From Leuconostoc fallax KCTC 3537 (lineage in GTDB: Bacteria > Bacillota > Bacilli > Lactobacillales > Lactobacillaceae), in contig NZ_AEIZ01000002.1 in the NCBI RefSeq assembly GCF_000165675.1, positions 62,040-126,039 on the forward strand: DNA of 64,000 bases, read 5' to 3'. The notes beneath the pieces were generated by a model that had not been told where the DNA came from, made no database searches, and saw only the letters and a program-made list of their open reading frames with translations. Made by a program: the position numbers and the translations under genes. Every line of letters starts with the position of its first letter. The first letter of the stretch is position 1. Of this stretch, positions 48,340-58,094 are shown in pieces.

Positions 48340-49124
48340 TTATAATTGAATGCCATTTTTAAATAATTTCTTATACAATTCAAGTTCATCTTGCCCTTTT
48401 TTACTCGTTAAAAATTTAATATAACGTTTGTCATGGTTTTCACGCAATAAATTTTTTGTTCGAGTGTCCGAATTAACTGACGCCCAATTCCCTCATAACC
48501 TGTATAGAACTTAATATTATTTTTCTGTGCCAAATACGTTTCAATGAGCGGTTGGATAAATGGATAATGTGTACAGCCCAAAACAACAGCGCTAAACGAC
48601 CTATTTTGAATATCCTTAAATAAATCAATCAGTAATGCTTTAATATCGGTTAATCGCTTATCACCTTGCTCAATCAAATCTGCTAATCCAGGGCAGGGTA
48701 ATACTGTAATATGATGATTCTCTTGATATTGGTCCAGTTGCGTTTGGAACTTTGGTAGGCTTAGTGTCAAGGCTGTTCCTAAAACTAAAATATCCTGATG
48801 ACCATCATCAACCGCTTCTTTTAATGCTGGTTCAATCCCAATAATTGGTACATTCGGATAATGGTCAACTAACCATGGTTTGGCAGAACTTGTCGCAGTA
48901 TTACAAGCAATAACAATTGCTTTCACGTTTTGCGCCAAAAGCGTGTCCACAACTTTTTGTGATAGATCAACCACCTGTCCTGCTGTTTTACTGCCATATG
49001 GTGCATGTAATGAATCCCCAAAGAATATAAAATCTTCATTAGGAAGCATTTGTGTCAGTACCCTTAATGTACTAATACCACCCACACCTGAATCAAAAAC
49101 CCCAATTGGTTGTTTAGATAACAT
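48340..49124 (-). CDS. murI: Glutamate racemase (frame broken near end)
   Basis: Converts L- to D-glutamate for peptidoglycan. Two catalytic cysteines: VIACNTATSS and VLGCTHYP; N-terminus PIGVFDSGVGGISTL. Start ATG at 49124 follows GGGGG; an earlier ATG (49142) precedes that site. The frame breaks in the plus-strand T run 48452-48457 (six, seven needed): the restored tail NLLRENHDKRYIKFLTSKKG runs to a stop at 48340, about 261 residues, the family length. Because murI is essential in most lactic acid bacteria, a sequence error is likely. Confidence 0.9.
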
Positions 49125-49172
49125 CTGATTTCCCCCGTTCATTATATTATGACGCTACTTGAGATAAATAAT

Positions 49173-49820
49173 CTAATATCTGAAATAATATTTTTTGTTT
49201 ATTGCCGATGGCGTCGTCGCTAATATGTCTGCGACACTTTGTTCTAATTTTGAGTTTTCAACAAATGCAGCATCATTTTTAATGATGTTCTGCAGTGTTT
49301 CTAATGTCGTCTCCAAGTGGAACTGTAAGCCAATAGCATTCTTCAACATGAATCCTTGGTTTTCCCACAAATCACTGGTAAAAAGCCGTTGAGCACCCTC
49401 AGGCAACGTGAAACCTTCACCATGCCAATGCAAAGCAGTACAATGAACAGCTTCAGAAAACAATGGCTGTATCGCTGCTGAACTAGTGACACTTGCCCAA
49501 CCCACTTCCTTGGGTGTTGCTACAATGCGGCCACCATAAGCTTTTGCTAATTGTTGAGCACCCAAGCAAATACCCAGCATTGGTTTATTTTGATCCACTA
49601 CTTCTTTAATCAAGCGGCGTTCTTCAAATAACCATGATATATCATCATCTGCGCTCATCGGTCCACCTAAAACAATTAGCAAATCAAAGTCCTGAATCCT
49701 AGGTAACTTTTGCTGTTTAAAAATCTCAATTATATTAACATCATGCTGATGAAATTGCGCCCACTCCGCTATTAAACCTGGTTTTTCAAATGCGACATGC
49801 TGAATAATACTTATTTTCAT
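49173..49820 (-). CDS. Class I glutamine amidotransferase-like protein
   Basis: 215 residues, stand-alone GATase1 domain (GMP synthase-like). Nucleophile Cys in LGICLGAQQLAKAYGG, oxyanion strand LIVLGGPMSADDD, His in QFHLETTLET (with Glu). Similar proteins are annotated as gamma-glutamyl-type amidotransferases or peptidases; no synthetase partner lies nearby. Function not assignable further. Confidence 0.83.
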   Translation of the reverse strand: MKISIIQHVAFEKPGLIAEWAQFHQHDVNIIEIFKQQKLPRIQDFDLLIVLGGPMSADDDISWLFEERRLIKEVVDQNKPMLGICLGAQQLAKAYGGRIVATPKEVGWASVTSSAAIQPLFSEAVHCTALHWHGEGFTLPEGAQRLFTSDLWENQGFMLKNAIGLQFHLETTLETLQNIIKNDAAFVENSKLEQSVADILATTPSAINKKYYFRY

Positions 49821-49971
49821 TTTTTTAATTAACTCCCTATAGGTATTTTACAGCTTACGGCGTTAAATTGTACTCAATCATAATGGTACCTAATGTTGCG
49901 TTTGGATATATTGAACTTGATTGTTAAAAATTAGTAATTGTGTTCTGGCCAACGTAATGCGTTTTTCTGAG

Positions 49972-49993
49972 TAATGTTTCACGTGAAACATTA
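49972..49993. promoter_or_regulatory. parS centromere site 2
   Basis: Exact TGTTTCACGTGAAACA at 49975-49990 within a 22-bp perfect palindrome. Its right end overlaps the stop codon of the EamA gene (49991-49993). Second ParB site, 10.5 kb from the first. Confidence 0.93.
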
Positions 49994-50914
49994 TGCGCGC
50001 CGTTTTAAAAATTTTTCAACGATACGTTCCACCGGTAAGCTAATCAAAATAATTGTTGAGAGAATGAGGCACACACCAATCATTTGAACAGGTAATAATT
50101 GCACACCCAGCAAAGTAACAGAAATCAACGTAGCCGTGAGCGGCTCAATAATTCCTAGCAAACTTGCGGTTGTTGGTGCGAGATGACATAGGCTCAAAAC
50201 GTATAAAGCATAGGGCACTAAAGTACCACCAATGATGATAAAGCCAATCATTGACCAATCAATCACTTGTAAATTATTTGGTATATGCCACAGCGGTTGT
50301 ATCAAATTTTCAGCAATACCACCGATTAATAATCCCCAAGCGACAACTAGCAATGCGTGATGTTGCTGAAGTAATGGTCGTGGTATTAAAGTATATGCTG
50401 CTACACCAAATGCTGATATAATACCCCAAAAAAGAGCTTGAGTTGTCACTTTTAAATGTCCAATATCACCATTGGTCACCAATAAAAAGACACCAATTAA
50501 AGCAATAATAATCGATACAGTATCCATTCGTACTGGTAATTTTCGATAAAATATACTCAATAAAATAATAATAATAGTGGGTCCCAACGATTGTAAAATA
50601 GTTGCCATCGCTGCATTACCAAAATAAACAGATAAGAAAAAACTCGATTGTGCTAATAAAACACCGATAACGCCAAATAAAATAATCAATATAGCATCAG
50701 CCTTACGATACCATATGCTAAAAATTGAACCACCGAATTTACACGCTAAAACAAGGATTAATAATAGACCAGACCAAAACATACGCATGCCAACTAACCA
50801 TTCAGGCACCATATTAATACGTTGAAACAACACACTCGCTAAGATGCCACTGATACCAAATAATATTGCGCTTAGACCACCGAATATAATATTTACATGC
50901 TTTCTTTCCAACAA
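49991..50914 (-). CDS. EamA/DMT family transporter
   Basis: About 307 residues, ten helices in two EamA repeats (VNIIFGGLSAILFGISGILASVLF ... PTIIIILLSIFYRKLP; second repeat IGFIIIGGTLVPYALYVLSLC). Drug/metabolite exporter superfamily, possibly amino acid or metabolite efflux. The frame extends upstream to 51019, but AGGGGG sits 7 bp before the TTG at 50914, so I take that TTG as start. The stop codon lies within a parS site. Confidence 0.82.
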   Translation of the reverse strand: MLERKHVNIIFGGLSAILFGISGILASVLFQRINMVPEWLVGMRMFWSGLLLILVLACKFGGSIFSIWYRKADAILIILFGVIGVLLAQSSFFLSVYFGNAAMATILQSLGPTIIIILLSIFYRKLPVRMDTVSIIIALIGVFLLVTNGDIGHLKVTTQALFWGIISAFGVAAYTLIPRPLLQQHHALLVVAWGLLIGGIAENLIQPLWHIPNNLQVIDWSMIGFIIIGGTLVPYALYVLSLCHLAPTTASLLGIIEPLTATLISVTLLGVQLLPVQMIGVCLILSTIILISLPVERIVEKFLKRRA

Positions 50915-51022
50915 AATCTGTCCCCCTAAAAAGAATCTCCGGTATAATCTAACGCATTTAGAACAAAATGACAATAAAATTAACAAAAAATTATTTTTTG
51001 AAATAATTTTGCAAACCATAAT

Positions 51023-51047
51023 AAAAAGAACCCTTTCGGATTCTTTG
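51023..51047 (-). terminator. Intrinsic terminator
   Basis: AAAGAATCC, loop GAAA, GGGTTCTTTTT on the minus strand after the small gene ending at 51055. Confidence 0.75.
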
Positions 51048-51054
51048 TTTTAAT

Positions 51055-51303
51055 TTACGCTGATTCAATAATTGCGTGCCTAAATTTGTCGACCAAAATA
51101 AGTTTGCTTTTTGGTATCTGTGCTTGAGATCGTACAAAATCCATAATTTTTAATGCATTCTCACTTGAAATTGCACCATCACTAATTGGTTCTGATAATG
51201 ATAAATGCATAATCGCTTTATCAAAAATTTGGACACCTAAATACTCCCCCAATAAGGCTTTTAGATTATCTAATATTACGCTAATTGCAATACGTTTAGA
51301 CAT
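51055..51303 (-). CDS. Hypothetical small protein
   Basis: 82 residues from the ATG at 51303, which follows AGGAGG; a longer frame to 51372 has no better site. Sequence MSKRIAISVILDNLKALLGE ... KSKLILVDKFRHAIIESA looks like a compact alpha/beta domain. No family recognised. Precedes its own terminator. Confidence 0.6.
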   Translation of the reverse strand: MSKRIAISVILDNLKALLGEYLGVQIFDKAIMHLSLSEPISDGAISSENALKIMDFVRSQAQIPKSKLILVDKFRHAIIESA

Positions 51304-51389
51304 AACTATCCTCCTACAACCTATAGCATAAGCCCACAAAATTAAACTCAGTTTAAATGTTCTCTCGTACACAAAAATAGTGATGCAGG

Positions 51390-51722
51390 TTAAGGTTTAA
51401 TGTAGCTAAAGCCCTCTGTTTGTTTCATAGCCAACTCGACAACACCAGCAGGTACAATTCTGACACCTTGTTGTAAATCGGTATGCGTTATCTGACGTTG
51501 CCGCATGGCATTCTGACACACAGCAACATCAATACCATTATTTACCAATTGCTCAAGATTAATGGCGTCTCCAGTAACAGCCTGCTCAACAGCCTCACCA
51601 TTAATTAACAACTCAATTGTTCCTTTATCAGCATGTTGTTTTTGCCATTCAGAAAAATTTTTAATATTAGCTAACGCTGTCTGCCATCGATTAGTTTCAT
51701 CAATATGAAAAATAACATTCAT
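51390..51722 (-). CDS. DsrE/DsrF-like family protein
   Basis: 110 residues with the DsrE-like fold pattern: MNVIFHIDETNRWQTALANI, central IELLINGEAVEQ, then a conserved Cys in VAVCQNAMRQRQI and the C-terminal GVRIVPAGVVELA. The family includes sulfur-relay proteins and many uncharacterised members. Strong ribosome-binding site AAAGGAGG. Function unknown. Confidence 0.8.
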   Translation of the reverse strand: MNVIFHIDETNRWQTALANIKNFSEWQKQHADKGTIELLINGEAVEQAVTGDAINLEQLVNNGIDVAVCQNAMRQRQITHTDLQQGVRIVPAGVVELAMKQTEGFSYIKP

Positions 51723-51770
51723 CGTAAAGCACCTCCTTTAGCTCACATTATAATCTAAATATGGCTGATA

Positions 51771-52057
51771 TTAGCCCAAGATGTTTTGAAAATCTGCTGC
51801 CCATTTTGAGGGGATGAATGTTGTGACAGTATACGTTGCAATTTCATTTATAAAAAAGGATCTTCATGATAAATACTTGTTATAGTTTCAAGAGACTCTC
51901 CCTTAGCAAGGATTACACCACCTACGCGAGGATCTTTACGACCTGACATCATAAAATGCCCAGATTCATAATATTTTTCCAAATATTGAATATGATCTGG
52001 TAAATATTTTTCCACCTCTGATAATGGTTTAGTATAAGTCAAATCAATAATAAACAT
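51771..52057 (-). CDS. YciI family protein (frame broken near end)
   Basis: Ferredoxin-like dimeric alpha/beta-barrel, about 95 residues. MFIIDLTYTKPLSEVEKYLPDHIQYLEKYYESG with HFMMSGRKDPRVGGVIL shows the conserved His/Asp of YciI. The plus-strand A run 51852-51857 has six bases; seven would restore the tail FFINEIATYTVTTFIPSKW and a stop at 51771, giving the normal family length. Function unknown (possible lyase or dehydrochlorinase-like fold). Confidence 0.78.
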
Positions 52058-52262
52058 TGCATACCCCTTGTCTGTATTCGAAATAGTTATAGTGAAGATA
52101 ATATAACCAAATGGTCCTTGCTTGTCAATGATTAAACGACATTATCATCTTAAGCACAATATTTTATGCATATTGAGCATCTCTGTGTGAAATATAATAT
52201 CTGATTTGTATACTAAGTACAGCGACGGATTAATCAATAAAAATGTGAAAGGACGTAACGTC

Positions 52263-52900
52263 ATGCAACATTTAGAAAAACAAAAATTGTTATCGCTGGT
52301 GGTACGGGATTCGTAGGCCAGGGTATCATTAAAGCACTTTCACCTGATTTATTTGATATACACAGTTTATCTCGACATGGCTTTAAACCAGGATTGATAG
52401 ACCATGCCACCTATCATGCTGTTGATTTAAGCCAGCCGGATCAGTGGCAACATATTGCTGCTAATGCTGACTGGGTTATCGATGCTGTGGGAATATTATT
52501 ACCCAATCCAATCAAAAAGCAAAATTACCATAATAGTAGTTACCAGCCAGCTAAAAATATAATTGATGTCCTCATTCGAGAGCCAAAACCAAAGTTCCTG
52601 TTTATCTCAGCCAACAGTGGTCCCTTCTTTATGAAACCATATTTAAATGCTAAGTATGCTGTTGAAAAGGAGATGACAGAGCGCCTACCAAATCGATCAT
52701 ATAGTGTTTATCCTGGTATTATCTTTGATAAAGCACGTAAAAGTTCTTATATTCCTGGTATTATTTTGGCACATCTTACCTGGATAAATTACTTTAAACA
52801 ACTCCGCCCAGTTTCCCGAGATTTTTTTGCCCAAGAAATTTGTCATATCGTATTAAACAAGCAGAGTGTGCTCATGCACCGAACTGTTCACCGTGAATAA
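52263..52900 (+). CDS. NAD(P)-binding epimerase-like protein (frame broken near start)
   Basis: About 212 residues. The ATG at 52263 after AAAGGA begins MQHLEKQK; one more A in the run 52282-52286 continues it as IVIAGGTGFVGQGIIKALS, the dinucleotide-binding GxxGxxG of atypical SDRs. The rest (DWVIDAVGILLPNP, KFLFISANSGPFF, YAVEKEMTERL with the Y-x-x-x-K region) resembles NmrA/complex-I NDUFA9-type NAD-binding proteins. Substrate unknown. Confidence 0.75.
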
Positions 52901-52985
52901 TAATTCAGCATGCGATGCCAGACAAACACATAACACGCAATCGTTATGTGCTTGTATTAAAGTCTTATAAAGACACCATTTCGTT

Positions 52986-53480
52986 CTATATATATCGGCT
53001 AACATCTGAAATAATGCGATGACATAAACTATCCACACTATTTTCATTTAATATAATATCTGACTTATTCAAATAATCTTCATTACGCCACCATTTTTTC
53101 AAAGTTTCCACACTAAACGGGTGCGCTTTCCAAGCATTGTACTTAATAGTATCTTCGAATGAAACATTCAAATAATATCTAAAATTAGCCTCTGCAAATT
53201 GTTTACTGGCATCCAATATCATTTCACCATATACATCTTTACGCAAAATGCCTTCAAGTATAACGACTTTGCAATGATTAAAGCCATATTTAATGAGCAC
53301 TTCAATCATCCCAACTGCGGGTGTCCCCACATCATCACCTGCATGAAGTATTTCGCGACGAATCGTATCCTGATGTAATAAAAGACAATGATTGTAGCCA
53401 AAATATTGTTGCAATTTATTAGCCAATGCTGTTTTTCCACTAGCAGAATTACCACGAATCACAATAAAAATTGGCATCAT
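52986..53480 (-). CDS. P-loop kinase (AAA_33/zeta-like)
   Basis: 164-residue P-loop NTPase. Walker A is RGNSASGKTALANKL; further on HQDTIRREIL and VVILEGIL resemble small-molecule kinases and zeta-toxin-type kinases. It overlaps the MepB stop codon by 4 bp, so the two are translationally coupled. Possible antibiotic/nucleoside kinase or toxin-like enzyme; no epsilon antitoxin is visible. Confidence 0.75.
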   Translation of the reverse strand: MMPIFIVIRGNSASGKTALANKLQQYFGYNHCLLLHQDTIRREILHAGDDVGTPAVGMIEVLIKYGFNHCKVVILEGILRKDVYGEMILDASKQFAEANFRYYLNVSFEDTIKYNAWKAHPFSVETLKKWWRNEDYLNKSDIILNENSVDSLCHRIISDVSRYI

Positions 53481-54027
53481 TTATTTCCTTCTAATCGTGA
53501 ATAGTCTAATGGCATCTCTCGTTTAGTTGAATAATCAGTACAAATACAATAATTTTTTATCTTATCCATCGCCATATCTGTTGACAAATCTATAAAATAT
53601 TCTTGTTGCCATCGTTGCGTATTTAGGGCAGTTTTATTCAATGTATTAACCCAAGTTGGGTAAACTCTAAATGCCATTTTTCCCTTAGATGTTGGTGATC
53701 TTAATATTTTTTATTTTCCAAAATGTCTTTTGGAAATATAAATTGTCCTTTTTTATCATTATCGATAACAGTAATCATCAGTAAATCTGGACTATCTTGA
53801 TAGTCAAAAGGCTTATTATTATCGTGATTATCTTTTTCCCATGCTACTACAAAATAGCCTGCCTTTGTTGGCGTTTTCTTAGCCAAACGGCTGCGCACAC
53901 TTATGTTATTAATCAGAAATGTTAAACTTTCATATTCACTATTATATGGTTCTGAAGTTACACATGTCACATCCTGATTTTGGACTTGACTAATGACCTG
54001 TCTAACGAGATTCAGTGATTTTTTCAT
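53477..54027 (-). CDS. MepB family protein (frame broken)
   Basis: About 183 residues. Start ATG at 54027 after AAAGGAAA (MKKSLNLVRQVISQVQ); the frame extends upstream without a better site. SEPYNSEYESLTFLINNISVR and KAGYFVVAWEKDNHDNNKPF are MepB hallmarks, and FPKDILENKK should continue ILRSPTSKGKMAFRVYPTWV. The join needs seven rather than six bases in the plus-strand T run 53707-53712. MepB, named from the S. aureus mepRAB locus, has no settled function. Here it is coupled to a P-loop kinase, not to a MATE pump. Confidence 0.78.
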
Positions 54028-54237
54028 ATGTGTTTCCTTTTCATATATCATATTAAAACGTGTATCCATCATACAATATAAATAGCACGCTTCATCTACA
54101 ACGATTAACTTTAAATGCCGCATGTTGTTTGATATGATAATTTTGATAATTTAGTTTCAAAGTTACAATGAAAATCGACAGGTTCAATTCAGACGTCATT
54201 TTCATAACAGCCGTAGAACTATCATATTTATTTTGAC

Positions 54238-54283
54238 AAAAAAAGCGCCACATCAAGGTTTTAAAAACCTTATGCAACGCCAT
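54238..54283 (-). terminator. Intrinsic terminator after tRNA-Ser
   Basis: AAGGTTTT/AAAACCTT inner stem with GCG/CGC outer pairs and a run of seven T on the minus strand, just downstream of the tRNA. Confidence 0.7.
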
Positions 54284-54295
54284 GAAATGCTAAAT

Positions 54296-54382
54296 GGAGA
54301 AGAAGGGATTCGAACCCTCGCACGCTTTAACACGTCTACACCCTTAGCAAGGGCGCCTCTTCAGCCGCTTGAGTACTTCTCC
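54296..54382 (-). tRNA. tRNA-Ser (anticodon GCU)
   Basis: Minus-strand sequence GGAGAAGTACTCAAGCGGC begins the acceptor stem and D arm; the anticodon loop TTGCTAA gives anticodon GCT (reads AGC/AGU). It has a long type II variable arm and T loop GGTTCGAATCC, and closes with CTTCTCC. CCA is not encoded. It stands alone with its own terminator. Confidence 0.95.
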
Positions 54383-54556
54383 AAAGCAATAATAATCATA
54401 CCAAATTAAACCTTGCTTAGCAACTATTTTCTAACAATTGGTCAATTTTAACAATATTTCATCACGAGATGACACTGGGTCTTTTATCATAGCCCTTTTC
54501 CCGATATAATAATGAAAGATAATCAAGCTTCAATAATTGTAGGAATGGTTGAGAAA

Positions 54557-55207
54557 ATGGCACAATTAGTTACCGCAAAAGAAATGCAAGAATTAGATAC
54601 TTATACAATTCAAACGATTGGTATATCCCAAGACGTTTTAATTGAACGTGCTGCTTTATCTGTCATTGATGTCATCGGTGCTGGTAATTTCGACTTGACA
54701 CACGTACTTGTATTAGCTGGTTTGGGTAATAATGGTGCTGACGGGGTTGCAATTGCGCGTTTACTTTATTTACAAGGTATTAATGTCACCCTGCAATTTG
54801 TAGGTAACGTTAATCGTGCCAAAGAAAGCGTGAAGCATCAACTTCATATCGCTGAACAATACGGCTTACATCGTGCAGAAAAATCTGATTTCAACAATGC
54901 TTCTCTTATTATTGATGCCATTTTTGGTGTAGGACTTAATAAACTGCTACCTGAAGGGCTACAGAAAATGATTAAAGCGGCCAATCACATTGAAAAGCCA
55001 GTCATCGCTGTTGATATTCCCACCGGTATCGATGCCACAACTGGCGAAGTGCGTGGCGCCACACTCAAAGCAAAAAAGACTGTGACCTTTAGTTTCAATA
55101 AAGTTGGTCTAACAAAGGGCAATGGTAAATTTCTATCCGGCGACGTTGTCGTTAAAGATATTGGTATTCTGGCTCCTGAAGATTTTCAATTTAGCATCTC
55201 AATTTAA
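54557..55207 (+). CDS. nnrE: NAD(P)H-hydrate epimerase
   Basis: YjeF_N-domain enzyme, about 216 residues, interconverting R and S forms of hydrated NAD(P)H in metabolite repair. Seen: MAQLVTAKEMQELDTYTIQ, VLVLAGLGNNGADGVAIARLL and IIDAIFGVGLNKLLP, PVIAVDIPTGIDATTGE. The frame is open from the ATG at 54512, but TATAAT at 54505-54510 would start transcription just after it, so I prefer 54557. No fused dehydratase domain. Monocistronic or leading into the FAD gene. Confidence 0.9.
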   Translation: MAQLVTAKEMQELDTYTIQTIGISQDVLIERAALSVIDVIGAGNFDLTHVLVLAGLGNNGADGVAIARLLYLQGINVTLQFVGNVNRAKESVKHQLHIAEQYGLHRAEKSDFNNASLIIDAIFGVGLNKLLPEGLQKMIKAANHIEKPVIAVDIPTGIDATTGEVRGATLKAKKTVTFSFNKVGLTKGNGKFLSGDVVVKDIGILAPEDFQFSISI

Positions 55208-55333
55208 CAATCTACGGATTGTTTTTATTTTTACATCGGACATATCTTTGAAAAGGTTAGTATAAACACTTATAATAAAGTCTGATTACTATCAATTATG
55301 TATAAAATCTAATTTGAAAAACAGAGGAAACCT

Positions 55334-57190
55334 ATGCAAGTTGCAATTATTGGTGCTGGTCCACGCGGTCTCACTGTTGCTGAACGCTTATTAAATCTTG
55401 CGGATAGTCAATTATCAATTAATATCCAATTGTTCGACAATTATGCGATTGGTGGTCGTGTATGGGATCCATTCCTACCACAAAATGAAAAGTTCTTAAT
55501 GAATACCATCGTAGAGCAAATTACCTTATTCAGTGACGACTCTATAGTTAATGGCGGTACGCCAATAGCCGGTCCTAATTTATACCAATGGTGTCAAAGC
55601 CATGCACAGGACTTTTTAGCACAACATCCTGAATTTCCCAATGCTTATCATGATATTTTAAACAATATTGATGCCAATCAGTTTGTCCCTCGTGGCCTAT
55701 TTGGCGTGTATGCTGCCTGGTTCTATGAATGGTTACAAAAATACAATAAACTAGCAAATAATCACACGCTAGAATTTACACAACAAAGTATTCAGGATAT
55801 TAGCCAACTCGCTAATAAATATCAACTGACTTTAAATGATGGTTCAAGCTTTTTGGCTGATCAGGTCGTAATGGCTTTAGGGCACGCTGATAACGAGTTA
55901 ACAGCTGAAGAACTAAAATTCCAAGATTATGCACATCAGTATCATTTGTCATATATGCCACCTGCACATCCCGCCGAAGTAGAACTACAACATTTTAGTG
56001 CTCAAGATACCGTTTTGTTACGGGGATTAGGATTAAGCTTTTTTGATTATATGGCTGCGTTAACCGAGGGTTATGATGGCCAATTTATTCGCCAGGTAGA
56101 TAATACCTTACGCTACATACCATCTGGTAAAGAGCCAAAAATCATTGCTGGATCACGCAGTGGATTTCCACCTCATGCGCGTGGCGAAAATCAGAAAACC
56201 ACGAGTGAGCTTTATCAGCCTCAATTCTTTACGTTACCTGCATTAGATGCCTTAAAAGCCGCTAATCATGGTCAACTAGCATATCATGATTTTAAATCAC
56301 TATTAATTAAAGAATTAACCTATAAACACTTACTTAACATATTAAACAGTGACCAAAATAATTTAGCTTATGCTCAGAGCGAGCAATTAAAGCAAGCCTT
56401 ATTAACCAGCCCGGATTTACTACAGACGAGCCAATCATTTGGCCTTATTGATACCCCTTTTGATATTGAGACAATCATGCATCCGGAGAAACATTTAGCT
56501 GATAATGTCGATTATCAAGCATTCATCATTGATTACCTTAATGATGATATTTTAGATGCTCGCCAAGGTAACAAAGTAGCACCCTTTGCTGGTTCATTTG
56601 ATACTTTGCGCGATATGCGTGATTTAATTCGTTTATTAGTTGAAAAACACTATTTCTCGGATGAAGACTATGAAACTTTTCTTGAAGACTTTAATGCAAT
56701 AAATGTCCGCTTATCTGTTGGACCACCTTTATATCGTATTGAACAACTTAAGGCCTTAATTGAAGCTGATATTATAACAATTATGGCCCCTGAAATTAGC
56801 ATATCAACCGAGAATGGTAAATTTGTCATGCGTGATAAACGCGGGCATAGTGCATTTGGTAATGTGTTAGTTGAAGCACATTTAGGTGCGATTCATTTAC
56901 AGCTTGCTAAAAATCCCTTGATTCAGAATCTGCGACAAAAAGGTTGGCTGGTTTCCCCTACTTACACTCGTAATGATCAAAGTACTTATACGTTAGATGT
57001 TGCAAATATTGACTTACGGACATTTGAAATTTTGAACGCCCAAGGTCAAGTGCAACCCAATATCTATTTATATGGTATTCCAGTTGAGGGCGTTAAGTGG
57101 TTTATGACAGTTATTCCTCGACCTGGTGTCAATACTATTATCTTACGTGAAGGTGCTTGGATTGCTCAGCATATTTTGTCACAGGCTTAG
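55334..57190 (+). CDS. FAD/NAD(P)-binding protein
   Basis: 618 residues with an N-terminal FAD-binding Rossmann motif (QVAIIGAGPRGLTVAERLL, NAD_binding_9 type) and IGGRVWDPFLPQNEKFLMNT, common to large Lactobacillales FAD proteins annotated FAD/NAD(P)-binding. A second nucleotide site around VVMALGHADNELTAEE and a C-terminal segment IYLYGIPVEGVKWFMTVIPRPGV. Reaction unknown. AGAGGAAA precedes the ATG; a HAD gene follows after 21 bp, probably same operon. Confidence 0.8.
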   Translation: MQVAIIGAGPRGLTVAERLLNLADSQLSINIQLFDNYAIGGRVWDPFLPQNEKFLMNTIVEQITLFSDDSIVNGGTPIAGPNLYQWCQSHAQDFLAQHPEFPNAYHDILNNIDANQFVPRGLFGVYAAWFYEWLQKYNKLANNHTLEFTQQSIQDISQLANKYQLTLNDGSSFLADQVVMALGHADNELTAEELKFQDYAHQYHLSYMPPAHPAEVELQHFSAQDTVLLRGLGLSFFDYMAALTEGYDGQFIRQVDNTLRYIPSGKEPKIIAGSRSGFPPHARGENQKTTSELYQPQFFTLPALDALKAANHGQLAYHDFKSLLIKELTYKHLLNILNSDQNNLAYAQSEQLKQALLTSPDLLQTSQSFGLIDTPFDIETIMHPEKHLADNVDYQAFIIDYLNDDILDARQGNKVAPFAGSFDTLRDMRDLIRLLVEKHYFSDEDYETFLEDFNAINVRLSVGPPLYRIEQLKALIEADIITIMAPEISISTENGKFVMRDKRGHSAFGNVLVEAHLGAIHLQLAKNPLIQNLRQKGWLVSPTYTRNDQSTYTLDVANIDLRTFEILNAQGQVQPNIYLYGIPVEGVKWFMTVIPRPGVNTIILREGAWIAQHILSQA

Positions 57191-57211
57191 CCCGCAAATG
57201 TTGGAGAATTT

Positions 57212-58030
57212 ATGTCAATTAAACTGATTGCAACTGATTTAGATGGTACTTTTTTAAGAGATGATAAGTCTTTTGATGCGCCTCTTTTTCAGAAAGTTTT
57301 TGAAAAATTAGAACAACAAAATATTGAATTTGCTGTCGCAACAGGTGTTCACCAAAGACGAATTGATATGATTTTTAAACATTTTAAAGATTATCCCATT
57401 AACTTTGTCACGAACAATGGTGCGCGTGTTATCCGAAGTGATAATACCGTACTATTCGAAAAGGCATTGCCGCTTGATGTGTTAAAAGATATTCAAATTT
57501 TACTCAATCATTATCAACCACGGCCAGATCATGGTCTCGTCTATGCAACGGATCATACAGCCTACATGCCACGTAGTAATCCTAAAGGGATGAATCAGCG
57601 CTACTTTCAGTATTTCAATGAAAAGAAATATTTTGATGATGTTGATGAAATTGATCAACCCATTTTTAAAGTAACAATGAACTGGCAAAACCATGATGAA
57701 TCACTGTTTTATCATGCCGCACACCAAGCACTTGGGCATCGTGTCCATATTACTGAAACAGGAACCGGTGGTATTGACATTGTTCCCGCCCATGTTAATA
57801 AAGCATCTGGTCTTAAAATTTTAGCTCAAAATTTAAGTATTGAGCCACAAAATATTGCTGCTTTTGGTGATGGTGGCAATGATCTAGAGATGCTCAATTT
57901 TGTTGGCCATCCCTACTTAATGCCAAATACACGACATAAATTAAACCTCTTACAAGATTATCAAATCGTGCATAATGATAATAATCATAGTGGTGTTTTG
58001 TATACTATTGACCAATTAATTATAAGCTAA
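57212..58030 (+). CDS. Cof-type HAD-IIB family hydrolase
   Basis: 272-residue phosphatase with motif I ATDLDGTFLRDD, motif II AVATGVHQRR, Lys in NKASGLKIL and motif IV AAFGDGGNDLEMLNFVGHP. The IIB cap lies between about 85 and 190. Likely a sugar-phosphatase; substrate unknown. Follows the FAD protein closely. Confidence 0.87.
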   Translation: MSIKLIATDLDGTFLRDDKSFDAPLFQKVFEKLEQQNIEFAVATGVHQRRIDMIFKHFKDYPINFVTNNGARVIRSDNTVLFEKALPLDVLKDIQILLNHYQPRPDHGLVYATDHTAYMPRSNPKGMNQRYFQYFNEKKYFDDVDEIDQPIFKVTMNWQNHDESLFYHAAHQALGHRVHITETGTGGIDIVPAHVNKASGLKILAQNLSIEPQNIAAFGDGGNDLEMLNFVGHPYLMPNTRHKLNLLQDYQIVHNDNNHSGVLYTIDQLIIS

Positions 58031-58094
58031 TATTATGCAAAAAATACAATTCACGTTAGAATAACTATATCATTTAGATAAGGTGGAGGAAAAC

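Noticed and set aside
49821-49971. Search for an RNA gene in the interval before parS site 2
   Set aside because: No tRNA-like, hairpin or riboswitch signature could be made out.
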